Shown here: positions 9,060-17,756 of the stretch, one piece after another
Numbering within the stretch: position 1 is the first letter of the stretch
Layout: every line of letters starts with the position of its first letter
NCBI GenBank assembly: GCA_000969725.1
Contig: JXSR01S018258.1
Source of the DNA: Ophiothrix spiculata
Lineage: Eukaryota > Echinodermata > Ophiuroidea > Amphilepidida > Ophiotrichidae
Length of the DNA: 21,529 nucleotides
Direction: 5' to 3' (one strand)
Made by a program: the position numbers and the translations under genes
The notes under the pieces: model-generated
The model's input: only the letters and a program-made list of their open reading frames with translations
Database searches by the model: none
What the model was told of the DNA's origin: nothing

Positions 9060-9379
9060 AACTAATGATGTTCCAACCTTCTGTATTCTAACACCACTTA
9101 TAATATCAAAGACAGGAGGGCTAACCACTATTCCATCAATCCTGATCTCTCCCCCTTGGCGCAGAGCAAATTCCCTGCCTGCATACTGCAATCTGATCAC
9201 TTCAGTATACGACACTTTTGCGGATGGTTTATTTTTGCGATTCTCTACTATCAGCTCAAATATCGTTGTATTGCTGCAATCTTTGACTAGGGTGTAGTCG
9301 CAGTCTCCTTGAAAGTCATACTTGTGTTTGTCAAATGTGATGTAGTGAGGGTCACCCCATGCTGTACAAACACCAGGTG
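9060..9379 (-). CDS. Exon: first half of VWD domain (module 2)
   Basis: 320 nt, phase 1 in and phase 0 out. The acceptor is tttcatttcag and the donor gtaagt. It encodes PGVCTAWGDPHYITFD, KYDFQGDCDYTLVKDC, then strands containing KPSAKVSYTEV, LRQGGEIRIDGI and VRIQKVGTSLV. CxxWGDPHYxTFD...DFQGxCxY is the hallmark of VWD domains. GDPH is the motif at which several mucin-type VWD domains cleave themselves between Asp and Pro; cleavage here is inferred from the motif only. Splicing to 7176 continues directly into the domain's second half. One clear and one or two worn partial copies of the 5' end of this exon lie in the intron upstream (9432-9680). Confidence 0.95.
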
Positions 9380-9431
9380 CTGAAATGAAAAACCAGAACA
9401 AACGTGGTGAAATTTTCAGGAAGATTGTTCC

Positions 9432-9509
9432 ATAGTTTGTCAATATATTTGCTGTTGTCAAATTTGATGTAGTGAGGGTCACCCAGGCTGTACAAACACC
9501 AGGTGCTGA
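9432..9509 (-). pseudogene. Partial, frameshifted copy of the VWD exon's 5' end
   Basis: The minus strand reads ttcag, then CACCTGGTGTTTGTACAGC, then TGGGTGACCCTCACTACATC, as in the true exon start at 9379 (about 127 bp away). One base is missing in the tryptophan-glycine stretch, so GDPHY becomes VTLTT. The acceptor ag is kept, but no useful exon follows. Weaker fragments further upstream (about 9565-9605 and 9640-9680, with ggtcacc and ctcaccccattgtatacaaa) may be older copies of the same unit. Confidence 0.85.
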
Positions 9510-10019
9510 AAAAATAAATTTAGAAAATGATAAATTTTAGGGAGTTTGTTCCATAGTCTTGCATTTTCAAAATAGGTTAACTTGTGTGTAGTTGGTCACC
9601 ATGGTGGAAGCAATAGTCATGGTTGCCAATGCAATGCAGAGTGGCTCACCCCATTGTATACAAATATCAGTGGCTTATTAAGAAGTTTAGGTTATTTTTC
9701 ACAGAAGTGCAGAAGCATAGAACTGAAATCAGTCACAGTATAAATTCCAAAATGCAGATTACAAATGCAAAGTGGTATACAACACTTTAGCCCTAAACAA
9801 AAACAGCAATTATTGAGTGTAGCAACCACAATGCTTTATGAATATGTTCCAATTACCTTGCACACTATGTGTATGTACCTACCAGAGTGCCTTACTGGCT
9901 TAGCTAACTTGACTGCTTATAAGCACATAAATCCTGTTTGCGTACCATTCCAAAATGCCAATAAAAATGTGTTGTAGGCATCATTTCTTCAATATTAACA
10001 TATTAGGAGAAGTGCCAAT

Positions 10020-10279
10020 CAGTGTTCCCGCTAAGGATTTTGACTTTGCGCCAAAGCGACATAAAAGAAAGAAAAATGCATCTCGCCACTGCCATTATTT
10101 TTGAAAGATCACCTCAAAAATGAGAGTAATTTTGAATATAAACTGAATAAAATGAAAGAAGTGAATGTCGTTTATATAACTAAAACCCTATTTTTGATTT
10201 TTTGTTTTGGGAACCCCTTGCACCAATATTTTTAGCTTCTGCGCCAATTTCGCAACATACGGCCTTAGCAGGAACACTG
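10020..10279. mobile_element. 260-bp MITE with cagtgttcccgctaag ends
   Basis: The left end cagtgttcccgctaagg (10020-10036) is matched in reverse complement by cagtgttcctgctaagg at 10263-10279, with gcgcca-containing stretches inside both arms. A CAGTGTT..GC terminus is common in hAT elements, but the flanks do not show a clear 8-bp duplication. It is non-coding. Confidence 0.7.
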
Positions 10280-10379
10280 AATATATCATCACAAGTTTCA
10301 GGATTGCTTGGCTAAACATATGGTCTATATGATCTACAAGACTACAGTACATCAGTGATACTAAAACTGTTTGACTAAC

Positions 10380-10554
10380 CAAAGTCACACTGAAGTCCAT
10401 TCCCTTCCCAGATATCCACACAGTAGCAATCTCTGATACCATTCCTTGGTTCACACACGGCAAACATATGGCATTGTTGACTGGTACAATTAGCTATGCC
10501 ATTGTTACAGTAGCACACCGTGGAACAGCCATTGTCAATCCAGCGGCCTCCATT
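10380..10554 (-). CDS. Exon: E-type / EGF-like cysteine-rich segment (module 1)
   Basis: 175 nt, 58 codons plus one base, phase 0 to phase 1. The acceptor is tttttcccacag and the donor gttagt, which is less usual at position +3. It encodes NGGRWIDNGCSTVCYCNNG, then CTSQQCHMFAVCEPRNG, IRDCYC and EGNGLQCDF. The first part resembles the E (VWC-like) segment that follows TIL in FCGBP and zonadhesin. The second part has an EGF-like C..G...C.C......G.G..C spacing. The matching exon in module 2 (2561-2738) has WVNEGCSRICTCDNGG and RDCYCKRGFDGDGQDC. It splices in phase to the VWD exon at 9379, giving DF-A-PGVCTAWGDPHY. It contains a potential N-glycosylation site (NCT). Confidence 0.9.
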
Positions 10555-10654
10555 CTGTGGGAAAAATTATATGCCGCATTAATAAATTTAACAGAGTTGA
10601 TTAGTTAAAACATGATCACATGATTACCAAAATCTATTACCAGATCAAGGAAAG

Positions 10655-10745
10655 CACTAAATAGTACTTTTAAAAGTACTATATAGCGTTAAATAGTACA
10701 TTTGAAAATACTATTTAGTACTTTTGAAAATACTATCTAGCGCTG
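10655..10745. repeat. Short symmetrical repeat of aatagtac / gtactatt units
   Basis: aaatagtactttta, aaatagtacatttg, actatttagtacttttg and actatctagcgc follow one another as direct and inverted variants of one roughly 20-bp unit. It is intronic and simple. Confidence 0.65.
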
Positions 10746-10960
10746 ACGGCATTTACCTTATACGCGAAGCAACTTTTATGCATGAAATTATGCACGCATC
10801 GCACTAATACGCACAAGCTATTGCGCGCAGTTACCTCCGCAGACATTCTTTGTAAGCATTGTGTGAGGGTATTTTTTAGAAATATTTTTTTACTAAATTA
10901 AAATTTTTGGCACATGAAATTTACATTAAAAACAAAATTTATTAATGCGGTATATATAAA

Positions 10961-11118
10961 ACAAATATATAATGACTTTTTCAGATCTCTGGATTAAAAC
11001 TGTGAACCTTCAGTGACTAAAATTTTGCTAGTTTACTTCGGGGCTGCGCCCCTCAGTAATCTTAGTCACTTCAGGTTCATAGTTTTAACCAGAGATTTTC
11101 AAGTCAGTATATATTTGT
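10961..11118. repeat. Long near-palindrome with a GC-rich terminal hairpin
   Basis: The left arm 10961-11019 (through atctctggattaaaactgtg) and the right arm 11062-11118 are reverse complements with scattered changes. The centre holds ttact-tc-ggggc-tgc-gcccc-tc-agtaa, and ggggctgcgcccc (11040-11052) folds by itself. The outer flanks (tatataaaacaaatat / atatttgtata) resemble those around 14124-14240, so it may belong to a repeat family. Confidence 0.8.
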
Positions 11119-12347
11119 ATAATATTAAAAAGAAATCAAAAAGAAATATTAAAACTTAAAGGCCAAACTAATTATAGATCAGGTGTTACTTCCATGTGTT
11201 TAGTACATGTAGATGTGCAGCTCAAATGGATCAGTTTTTCTCCACTGATTCCTAAACAGGGCTAGAAATTTGGCGAGAATTTGAGAGTCAATATTTGTAA
11301 CGAATCTCGTAGTATCCAGCATTGAGAATCAACTTCTCCATTGAAATATGTAGTAACTGAAACTGTTTCTTCAATTTTGAATCTCGAAAACTGAAGCAAA
11401 ATTCTACCCCTGCTAATCATAGAAAGCCTTTTTCACCTAAAATCCCAGTTACATGTTCGAAAATCTATCAAAATCATTGTAAAAAATCAAAATATTAAGC
11501 ACCTATCAACATGCAGAAGCCATGAAAAAAATGGACTCAAGTTTTGAGAAAATACATAAACACGCGTACTGATTTAAAAAAAAAAATGCCCCAATGCATG
11601 GGTCAATTGTTTCAAGCAGAACACCCTTGTTCGATCCCAGGCCTGTTCGATCCAATGCTTAGGGCTCATCCTTAATCCTACACTAAAGTCATCTGGGAAA
11701 ATACCTTATCATTCTGGGTGGGACCAGATCACACCGTACTTGAACAACAAACCAATCAAATCGATCTTCAAGTCACACGGTCCCAACAGAACAGACAAAT
11801 CACACGAGCTCACGAGTATCGTGTGAGTTGCGTTTGTACTTTAACCTCGGCGCACCAGACGCGTAAAAATGAAAAGGTTTTCTTCACGCGACTTTACAAA
11901 CATATGACAGATTACTCAGCAAATCAGAGAGTCAGATTAAGAGAGGTGCACCACGGTATAATTTTTACATGCTTATCTCGAACCAGGTGTCGGATGGATA
12001 TCAGCAAGATTGGAAGATAGGAAGGTTATATACTTATATCACAATCACTACCGGCGCGAGCATCTCAATTCTGGGGGCAAACGAAGGGGAAGACAAATTT
12101 CAAGAGAGGGGGGGGGGGCAAAAATGTCAAAAAATTTTAATGTGTGTGTGTAGTCACATTAACTGAAGCCAGGGTTTCAAGTAAAGAAAGACCCATGCTT
12201 TACTGCACTCTGACTAAACCACCCCATAATCTTTGATCGGTCAAAAAAGACCTACTATTTGGGGGGTGCTCGATCTGTCACAGGCAGATCCCTCTGGTCG
12301 AGGCCCTTGGTGGTAATGCCACTGGTACATTACTCCAATGTACAAGT

Positions 12348-12897
12348 GGGTATCAAAAAGTTTTAAACTCTACCCAAAGGAAAAGAAGCTATAATGATAA
12401 AATTTTGTAAGAATAGTCAGTCATCCTCATGCACATTAAAATACAAAAAGGTCTCATAAGAAGTTTTACTTTATTTACAGGTGGTGATAGGTGATAAATT
12501 CAGACATGCGGTGTGATTAAGTCCGGCATTTGAACGGTTACAGTTCCCAGAATATCTATGATGACATGCCTAAAGTTTAGTTATTTGATACGATAGAACG
12601 GAGCCTTTTCTTTCCATTGGCACCAACATTATGGAAATTGATCAATGAATGCCATCACAATGATGTAATATTATAACATAACTGACCTGAAAATGCTGAT
12701 TTTTGTTGAAATACAAAATGGAATGTTTTTCAGTCTAGAAGATCTCTGCAATGATGGTCTGTAGACAGTTGGTATCAAGTGAGAGAAATGTGTTACTTTG
12801 CATAATGACTATGTAAAGATGCCTTAAGGATCTCATAATAATTTCGTTCCTGGCTCTATTTCTTCTGGGTGAACTTTTAAAACTTTTTGATACCCCC
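12348..12897. mobile_element. 550-bp TIR element, family M
   Basis: The left terminus gggtatcaaaaagttttaaa (12348-) is mirrored by the right terminus aactttttgatacccc. The inner part also pairs (tctacccaaaggaaaagaag against ttcttctgggtgaa). The internal sequence matches the copy ending at 20795 and the partial copy at 300-612. There is no transposase reading frame, so it is non-autonomous. Confidence 0.75.
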
Positions 12898-13110
12898 TGT
12901 GTATGAGTGCACAACTCCCTCAGGATACAGGGCATCTCCATCATCTTAACTTTTACACTTTACAATAAGTCAGGTGTGATTAATCTCTACACTCAAAAAT
13001 CTGGGTGGGGTACTTACATCGACAAGGTATATGTATATGTGCCTGCCTTTTGGGGTTGAGTAAACTTGGGTGCTTTTCCATCAAAATTGGTATATTGATG
13101 TGAGAATCTT

Positions 13111-13317
13111 GTAGGAATCTAGGGTCCCCCCGGGAAAATATCCAACTTACAGCAAGATAGAGTCCATCTTGTATAGTACAACCACACTGAGCTGGTTGCA
13201 CACACGTGTCCCCGTCTAAGACCATCCCTTCTGGACAGACACACATCTCAATGCAAGCTGATGGGATAGTGTAGGAATCTTGGGCCCCCCCCCCCCCCGG
13301 GAAAATATCCAACTTAC
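13111..13317 (-). repeat. Tandem partial copy of the TIL exon's donor half
   Basis: The unit from gtaggaatct through a C-run and gggaaaatatccaacttac into the TIL coding sequence occurs as 13111-13270 and 13271-13437, and begins again at 13438. Donors (acttac on the plus strand) are at 13145-13150 and 13312-13317, 167 bp apart. The two copies differ at about three coding positions. The C-runs (14 C at 13285-13298, shorter near 13126) mark both junctions. The second copy lacks an acceptor, and readthrough from the exon shifts frame and reaches a stop, so it is probably not translated. Confidence 0.9.
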
Positions 13318-13523
13318 AGCAAGATAGAGTCCATCTTGTATAGTACAACCACACTGAGCTGGTTGCACACATGTGTCCCCATCTAAGACCATCCCTTCTG
13401 GACAGACACACATCTCAATGCAAGCTGATGGAATAGTGTAGGAATCTTGGGTCATACTCAGACACGTCACTTGGTTGGGGTTGCCGCACGACTCATAGAT
13501 CTTGCCTTCTGGACAAGTAAATG
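13318..13523 (-). CDS. Exon: TIL domain (module 1)
   Basis: 206 nt, phase 1 in and phase 0 out. The acceptor is cctgctacag and the donor gtaagt. It encodes a trypsin-inhibitor-like cysteine-rich domain: FTCPEGKIYESCGN, VTCLSM, SACIEMCVCPEGMVLDGDTC, then QPAQCGCTIQDGLYLA. The signature is CxCPxGxxLDGDxCVxPxxCGC. The 206-nt TIL exon of module 2 at 3796-4001 has the same length, phases and signature. The last third of this exon, its donor and the first intron bases are repeated downstream at 13111-13270. That copy differs at only a few bases, so the duplication is recent. Confidence 0.92.
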
Positions 13524-13659
13524 CTGTAGCAGGAAAAATTATGGAAAGGAATTATAATACCCTATAATTATGAAACAAAATTAGATTTATTTATTCTTTA
13601 TTTGGCATAATCGACAGAACAATACAAAAAATAGACATGGCAATATCATAAAAAACATT

Positions 13660-14236
13660 ATATACCGCATAAAAACATTCTTGTCATTTGATTGGTTGAC
13701 ACTGCATTAGACTGTCAAAAATATTTGGTATATTTCCTGCTTGACATCATAGCCGGGCATTTTTTGTCAATAAAAATGTGATATTGCCCTGGCGTGACGT
13801 CAACGCAGGGCAATATCAGCTTTTTTGCATACATAACGCCCGAGAAGGTTGTTTCGTTCTGACATGTTCGTCTTGCCGTAGCGTAGCGTAGTTTCATGAA
13901 ATAAACAAAATTGACCAGATGGATGAGTTCAAACAATTGATGGATGAATTAACTGCATGATATAGTGCTTTTTATCCAGCTGAGCTGTCGGAAATCCTCA
14001 AGCGCTGCTTGCATTTGGCGAGAGCTAGGCTAGGCTAAGCATGCACGGTAAGCTTAACTCAGTTTGCACTTTTATCAAGTGAATTTATGCAAGTTATCAA
14101 ATGACAAAAATATTTTTATACGGTATATAAAACAAATGTTTACTGCTCTTTATTCGAGCAATTATGCAAAATATCTATCCAAGGTGACTGGAGACCGTGG
14201 GCCTACTATTGCCCTCATGAGCAGTAAATATTTGTA
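13660..14236. repeat. Repeat region with nested hairpins
   Basis: tatataccg (about 13660) and cggtatata (about 14124) form inverted ends. Within lies a perfect 12-bp stem, gatattgccctg (13780-13791) with cagggcaatatc (13806-13817). Beyond the ends, acaaatgtttactgctc pairs with gagcagtaaatatttgt (about 14220-14236). The region is less AT-rich than its surroundings and has no convincing coding sequence. Whether this is one element or two nested ones is unclear. Confidence 0.5.
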
Positions 14237-14559
14237 TAATAACCAGGATAACCCATAAAGCTGACTGAATATGTCCACTTATTTCCAAAAATTAACAAAA
14301 ATTTGGTAAAGCATTAATAAATTGCAACCTTTAAAACATCTGGAGTCACTGTTTACTCATTCAGTATATTTGGGGTAAATTTAATATTTCTTTTTGTTTG
14401 TAAAATTCATGGTTTTCTAGCAGCCAGAATGGAACCTAAAGGGAGACAATCTCTTGCCTTCTCATTGGTTTTCATGTATAAGGTGAATAATGCAACAAAC
14501 TGAGATTAGCATGAAATAATGCTGGTTATTGCATTCCCAATTTAGCACTACTTCGACCT

Positions 14560-14866
14560 GAAATAATAATAATAATATCCAGCATTTATATGCACGCTAT
14601 TCACCGTAGTATCATAGTGCTTGATATTATACGCTGTTAATAGGAAATCGTCACAATCATTTCACCTCAACTAGATCGCAATCTTAAGACGCCGACCTAT
14701 CGGAATTTATATTGTAATATTCCCCTAACAACTCCCCACCCTGCACTTGGGTCGATGAAGCAGTCAAGATAAAATGTCTTGCCCAAGGACACTACCCATT
14801 GGCCGTAGCGGGCTCGAACTCGCGACCTCACGATTCGGAATTCTGCACTATTCCACTAGACCACAC
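14560..14866 (-). mobile_element. tRNA-derived SINE, family B
   Basis: On the minus strand it has an A box TGGTCTAGTGG (14853-14863) and a B box GTTCGAGCC (14811-14819), both matching the polymerase III consensus. The body contains ccttgggcaagacattttat, the 3' part contains gaaatgattgtgacgat, and the tail is a run of ATT (14563-14578) after a tataaatgc-type end. The head differs from family A, but both share the gaaatgattgtgacgat block and ATT tail. It is a dispersed repeat, not a tRNA gene. Confidence 0.85.
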
Positions 14867-14897
14867 GAGCACATGACAACCAATGAGGCCTAAAAAA

Positions 14898-15226
14898 AAT
14901 TGTTTGATTGGCATAACATAGAAAAAAAATAGGGTAGGTAGGTCAGGTTTTTTTTTTATTTATTTATTTTTTTCAAGTCTTATGTTTCACATACAAGAAC
15001 ACAAAATAGGAGGTCAAATAAATTCATACAAAAACATCTTCACTTTTTCTGTAACACATCTTTTATTTGTCATTTTGAATGTCCTGCAAGCCATATCTCA
15101 GGCAGTCATGAATCGATTCTCAACAAATATGGGATTTGGAAGTTTTTTACCATGTTCAAAAAAAATAAAAATATCTAGGGTCGGTGGTAAAAATAGAGTC
15201 GTTCCAGTTACGCCAATCAAACAATT
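14898..15226. mobile_element. 329-bp MITE with 20-bp inverted repeats
   Basis: The left end aattgtttgattggcataac (14898-14917) and the reverse complement of 15207-15226 (aattgtttgattggcgtaac) differ at one base. Further inward, tagggt.ggt and accgaccc-type strings also pair. The interior is rich in T-runs and non-coding. Confidence 0.8.
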
Positions 15227-15383
15227 TGATCAGGAGGAAAGAGCTTGTCTTTCTTTATGTTTTGATCTGGCTATAAGTAGAAAACCATGAAGTACTACAT
15301 TAAAAGTATAATATACAGTTCATTTTTATCATTAATAATAATTATAGCAATCTTGGCATATTTAGGGGGCACATTAAACTTAC

Positions 15384-15566
15384 CACATTGGCTGACCTCC
15401 GACCTCCATGAACTCATTTGACCTCCAACATCTCTGCATCTCAGTACATATTGTTCCAGAGTGTCACAGAGGAACCCATCATCTGGTAGCGTTGCACAAA
15501 GGTCAAATATGCACGCCTCATAGTATGGTGCAGGGTCAACATAGCTGTGGCAGGATCCAAATGGAC
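15384..15566 (-). CDS. Exon: main part of C8 domain (module 1)
   Basis: 183 nt, phase 1 in and phase 1 out. The acceptor is aatttctgcag and the donor gtaagt. It encodes GPFGSCHSYVDPAPYYEAC, then FDLCATLPDDGFLCDTLEQY, a further cysteine, WRSEVSQC and the first base of a Gly or Ala codon. This is the canonical C8 pattern (GPF..CH..VDP..Y...C..DLC...LC..L..Y...C....W). It closely matches the C8 exon of module 2 (CHSYIDPTPYHEAC, YDLCATLPDDD). The (AAT)n tail of a minus-strand SINE starts about 35 bp upstream of the acceptor. Confidence 0.93.
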
Positions 15567-15602
15567 CTGCAGAAATTGAAAAAAAAATCATATAAGGAAG
15601 AA

Positions 15603-16008
15603 TAATAATAATAATAACTGGTTTTTGTATAGGGATTTTCCATATAGATCAAACTGCTCATGATTCGCTGCAGGTAGATCGTCACAATCATTTCATTTCA
15701 TTTAGGTGTTTTGCAGCCTTTTCAAGCACATATCCTATCAGTAGTTAGATTTTAATATGTACCCTTTATGTGCAGCTTCCCATAACCTGGGTTGGGGCAG
15801 ACTATGATGGACAAGAAAAATCTGGTGACAGTTTTAAATGCAGGAGGAAGACTGGAGCACCCAGAAAAAACCTGTGAAAGCGAGTATGGACTGAAAACCA
15901 AATGCACATACAGCGGGACCAGGGATCGAACCATGACAGTCCTATGGGCTCATTGGTGCAAAGTGAGGGAAGTACCGCTGCGCTAACCCGCTTCCCCATG
16001 AATGAAAA
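15603..16008 (-). mobile_element. tRNA-derived SINE, family A (minus-strand copy)
   Basis: On the minus strand, A box TAGCGCAGCGG (15975-15985) and B box GTTCGATCC (15923-15931) fit the polymerase III consensus. A body of about 300 bp follows, ending in a tail of ATT repeats (15603-15618). It aligns along its length with 17862-18296. The plus-strand open frame at 15792-15986 and the minus-strand one at 15802-16104 are artefacts of it. The string aaggaa flanks both ends and may be the target duplication. Confidence 0.88.
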
Positions 16009-16216
16009 GGAATGAAAACAACAGCACCTTATATTTAAGTTGGATTTTTCTCCGTCGTATATATTCTTATCTACTCTGTTTATGAAAAAGAGATAACAAT
16101 ACATGTTTTTAATTGAAAATTAAGGAAGACCTGAGAAAAATATCAAAAGATGAAAAATGACACTCAGTTTTGATGCAAAATGGGTAAAATGTCTCAAAAA
16201 AAGTTAGGACCATTAA

Positions 16217-16917
16217 CCCTTAGAACACTAATGGCTGATTTGGTGACAGCTGCCTGAACTGTTATATGTGATGACTCACACCGAAAAGGGGGACTTTGCA
16301 ACAATCTGAAAACTGAGATATCAGGCTTTGAAGTTGAGAAGTGGTAAAATTTTCTTTAAAAATCTTCCTACCAAGCCGTTTTCTATAAAATTGCTAAAAA
16401 AGATGATTTTTTGACAATTTTGTAACACCGTGTCAATTTCATTTCGCAAGTTTGTGATCTGAAGAAAAAACATCCATATTAATTAAAAATATGCCTAATT
16501 TGCCATATTGTTGTAATTGAATTAAAGATATGTATCTTGACAATGTCTGTGTCAAATTTGATGATGATTGAGTGCTCCTAAGTACCCGTTGCTAAGGAGA
16601 TTCTGTGTATAGTTGAATAGTTTAATCAATAAAATTGATGCTTTCACAAACCCAAACTAGCCTGTTTTCTCCAATTGCTATTTTTGAAAAGTGATCCACA
16701 TGCTCTTACTAAAAAAGGCCATATCTTCGGAACGGATTGTTGTTTCGAAATGTTTGAGGTACCAAATTATTTGTGAAACTCTAAGCTTTCTCATAATGCC
16801 AAAAACTCAATTTTGATGTCGGAACCAAAGTGAGTCATCACATATACACAAGTGGTCACTTTGGATGCTTTTTCTAATTAGTGTATATAAAAGTGCAACA
16901 ACCTGTGCTATTAAGGG
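16217..16917. mobile_element. 701-bp inverted-repeat element, possibly piggyBac-like
   Basis: It begins cccttagaacac after ttaa (16213-16216) and ends gtgctattaaggg at 16917. Farther in, atatgtgatgactcac (left) pairs with gtgagtcatcacatat (right). A CCCTT terminus next to TTAA recalls piggyBac, but the right flank reads ttgt rather than ttaa, so this is tentative. No transposase is encoded. Confidence 0.6.
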
Positions 16918-17501
16918 TTGTTTGCACTGACAATGATCTTATGGCTGTGCCTGTCATATAAAGTTCCAAGTTTAATTGAACTCGGCATACTAATTTCCCT
17001 CAAGGGCATTCATCTATGTCTTTATTTTATCATAAAATACACAACAATTTTCAGTAAGTATTTATAATCAGATAGGTGACTTTTTTAATATTGAGAAAAT
17101 TCCATACAAAGGAATCTAACTGCAGAAGAAGTTTTATTTGATGGGTTTACCCCATAGGTGCTTATATCTATTATAAATATGTACCTGTGGGGTCAGTGTT
17201 GGAATCAAATTTGTAGTGGGATTAGTGTAAAAGGGTTAAAAAATTTCACCATCAATAATGCAATCTAAGGTGCTATCAAACCCATATGGAACCTGGCCAG
17301 CTAACCACAAGTTTAACCTTCCCTTATTTTTCAGCAAAATTTTCTCCAAGATTACAGCAATACAAAATGAGGAAAGCAGACACAAGGTGGTGAATCAAGA
17401 ATCATGAAACATTTCAGGTCTGCAGTAGCTCTTATTTCAGACACTGAAACTAAGATTTACATTCACGTTAGATTATTTATAAACTTGAAACTATAGCTTA
17501 C

Positions 17502-17655
17502 CATTTTCATCAATGAGTATCATGCACAAATCTTCAGCTTGTTGTCTCAACTCCACATTATTTTCACATGGTTCCTCAATAGGTGCAACAAAACTGGGAC
17601 ACAACGTTGGATCAATGGCAGTCCACTCATAGCCAAATTGGAAGGAATTTGGAGC
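17502..17655 (-). CDS. Exon: VWD-to-C8 linker and start of C8 (module 1)
   Basis: 154 nt, 51 codons plus one base; it enters in phase 0 and leaves in phase 1. The acceptor is ttaatttccag and the donor gtaagc. It encodes NSFQFGYEWTAIDPTLCP, then a stretch with EEPC and AEDLC. This is the usual start after a VWD ('NSF/FGNSW...C') and the first cysteines of C8. It is homologous to the first half of the single C8 exon at 4734-5064 (FGNSWTVGPASC, AQDLC). The next exon begins GPFGSC, matching the uninterrupted ETGPFAAC of module 2, so an intron here splits what is one exon in module 2. A degenerate copy of this exon lies upstream (17757-18330) and is split by a SINE. Confidence 0.9.
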
Positions 17656-17756
17656 CTGGAAATTAAAAATTAAGAAATTTAACATAAGACATATTTTTGC
17701 CTAAAATTAGCTACGATAATACGTAAATGATCAATAGATTCATCAATATTGCATTA

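Larger units (their letters stand above)
9380..10379 (-). other. Intron between E/EGF exon (module 1) and VWD (module 2)
   Basis: 1.0 kb. The part next to the VWD exon (9382-9680) contains partial copies of that exon's 5' end. A hAT-like MITE occupies 10020-10279. I see nothing in 9700-10019. Confidence 0.7.
10555..13317 (-). other. Intron between TIL and E/EGF exons of module 1
   Basis: About 2.76 kb. It holds a small palindromic repeat (10655-10745), a long hairpin (10961-11118), a family M element (12348-12897) and the partial copy of the TIL exon (13111-13317). The stretch 11120-12347 contains a less AT-rich part (about 11700-12060) and a G-run near 12110. Its open frames (11718-12020, 11969-12166) resemble nothing I know. 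Confidence 0.6.
13524..15383 (-). other. Intron between C8 and TIL exons of module 1
   Basis: About 1.86 kb. It contains an inverted-repeat region (13660-14236), a SINE (14560-14866) and a TIR element (14898-15226). The open frames at 13715-13936, 14064-14258 and 14982-15290 lie in these repeats. Little is recognisable in 14240-14560. Confidence 0.65.
15567..17501 (-). other. Intron within the C8 domain of module 1
   Basis: About 1.93 kb. This intron has no counterpart in module 2. It contains a family A SINE (15603-16008) and an inverted-repeat element (16217-16917). Nothing further is seen in 16918-17501. Confidence 0.7.

Noticed and set aside
11718..12020. Plus-strand open frame of 100 codons in less AT-rich DNA
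   Set aside because: No recognisable protein features and no splice-consistent partner; could equally be part of an unknown repeat.
12980..13411. Minus-strand open frame of 143 codons through both TIL copies
   Set aside because: It runs across splice donors and the C-run. The spliced model with donor at 13318 fits the TIL exon length (206 nt) seen in module 2.
13715..13936. Minus-strand open frame of 73 codons
   Set aside because: It lies in a hairpin-rich repeat region and has no recognisable motif.
15792..16104. Open frames and tRNA-like sequence at 15792-16104 and 17920-18132
   Set aside because: The polymerase III boxes belong to dispersed SINE copies with a shared body and ATT tail, so neither a tRNA gene nor a coding gene is called.
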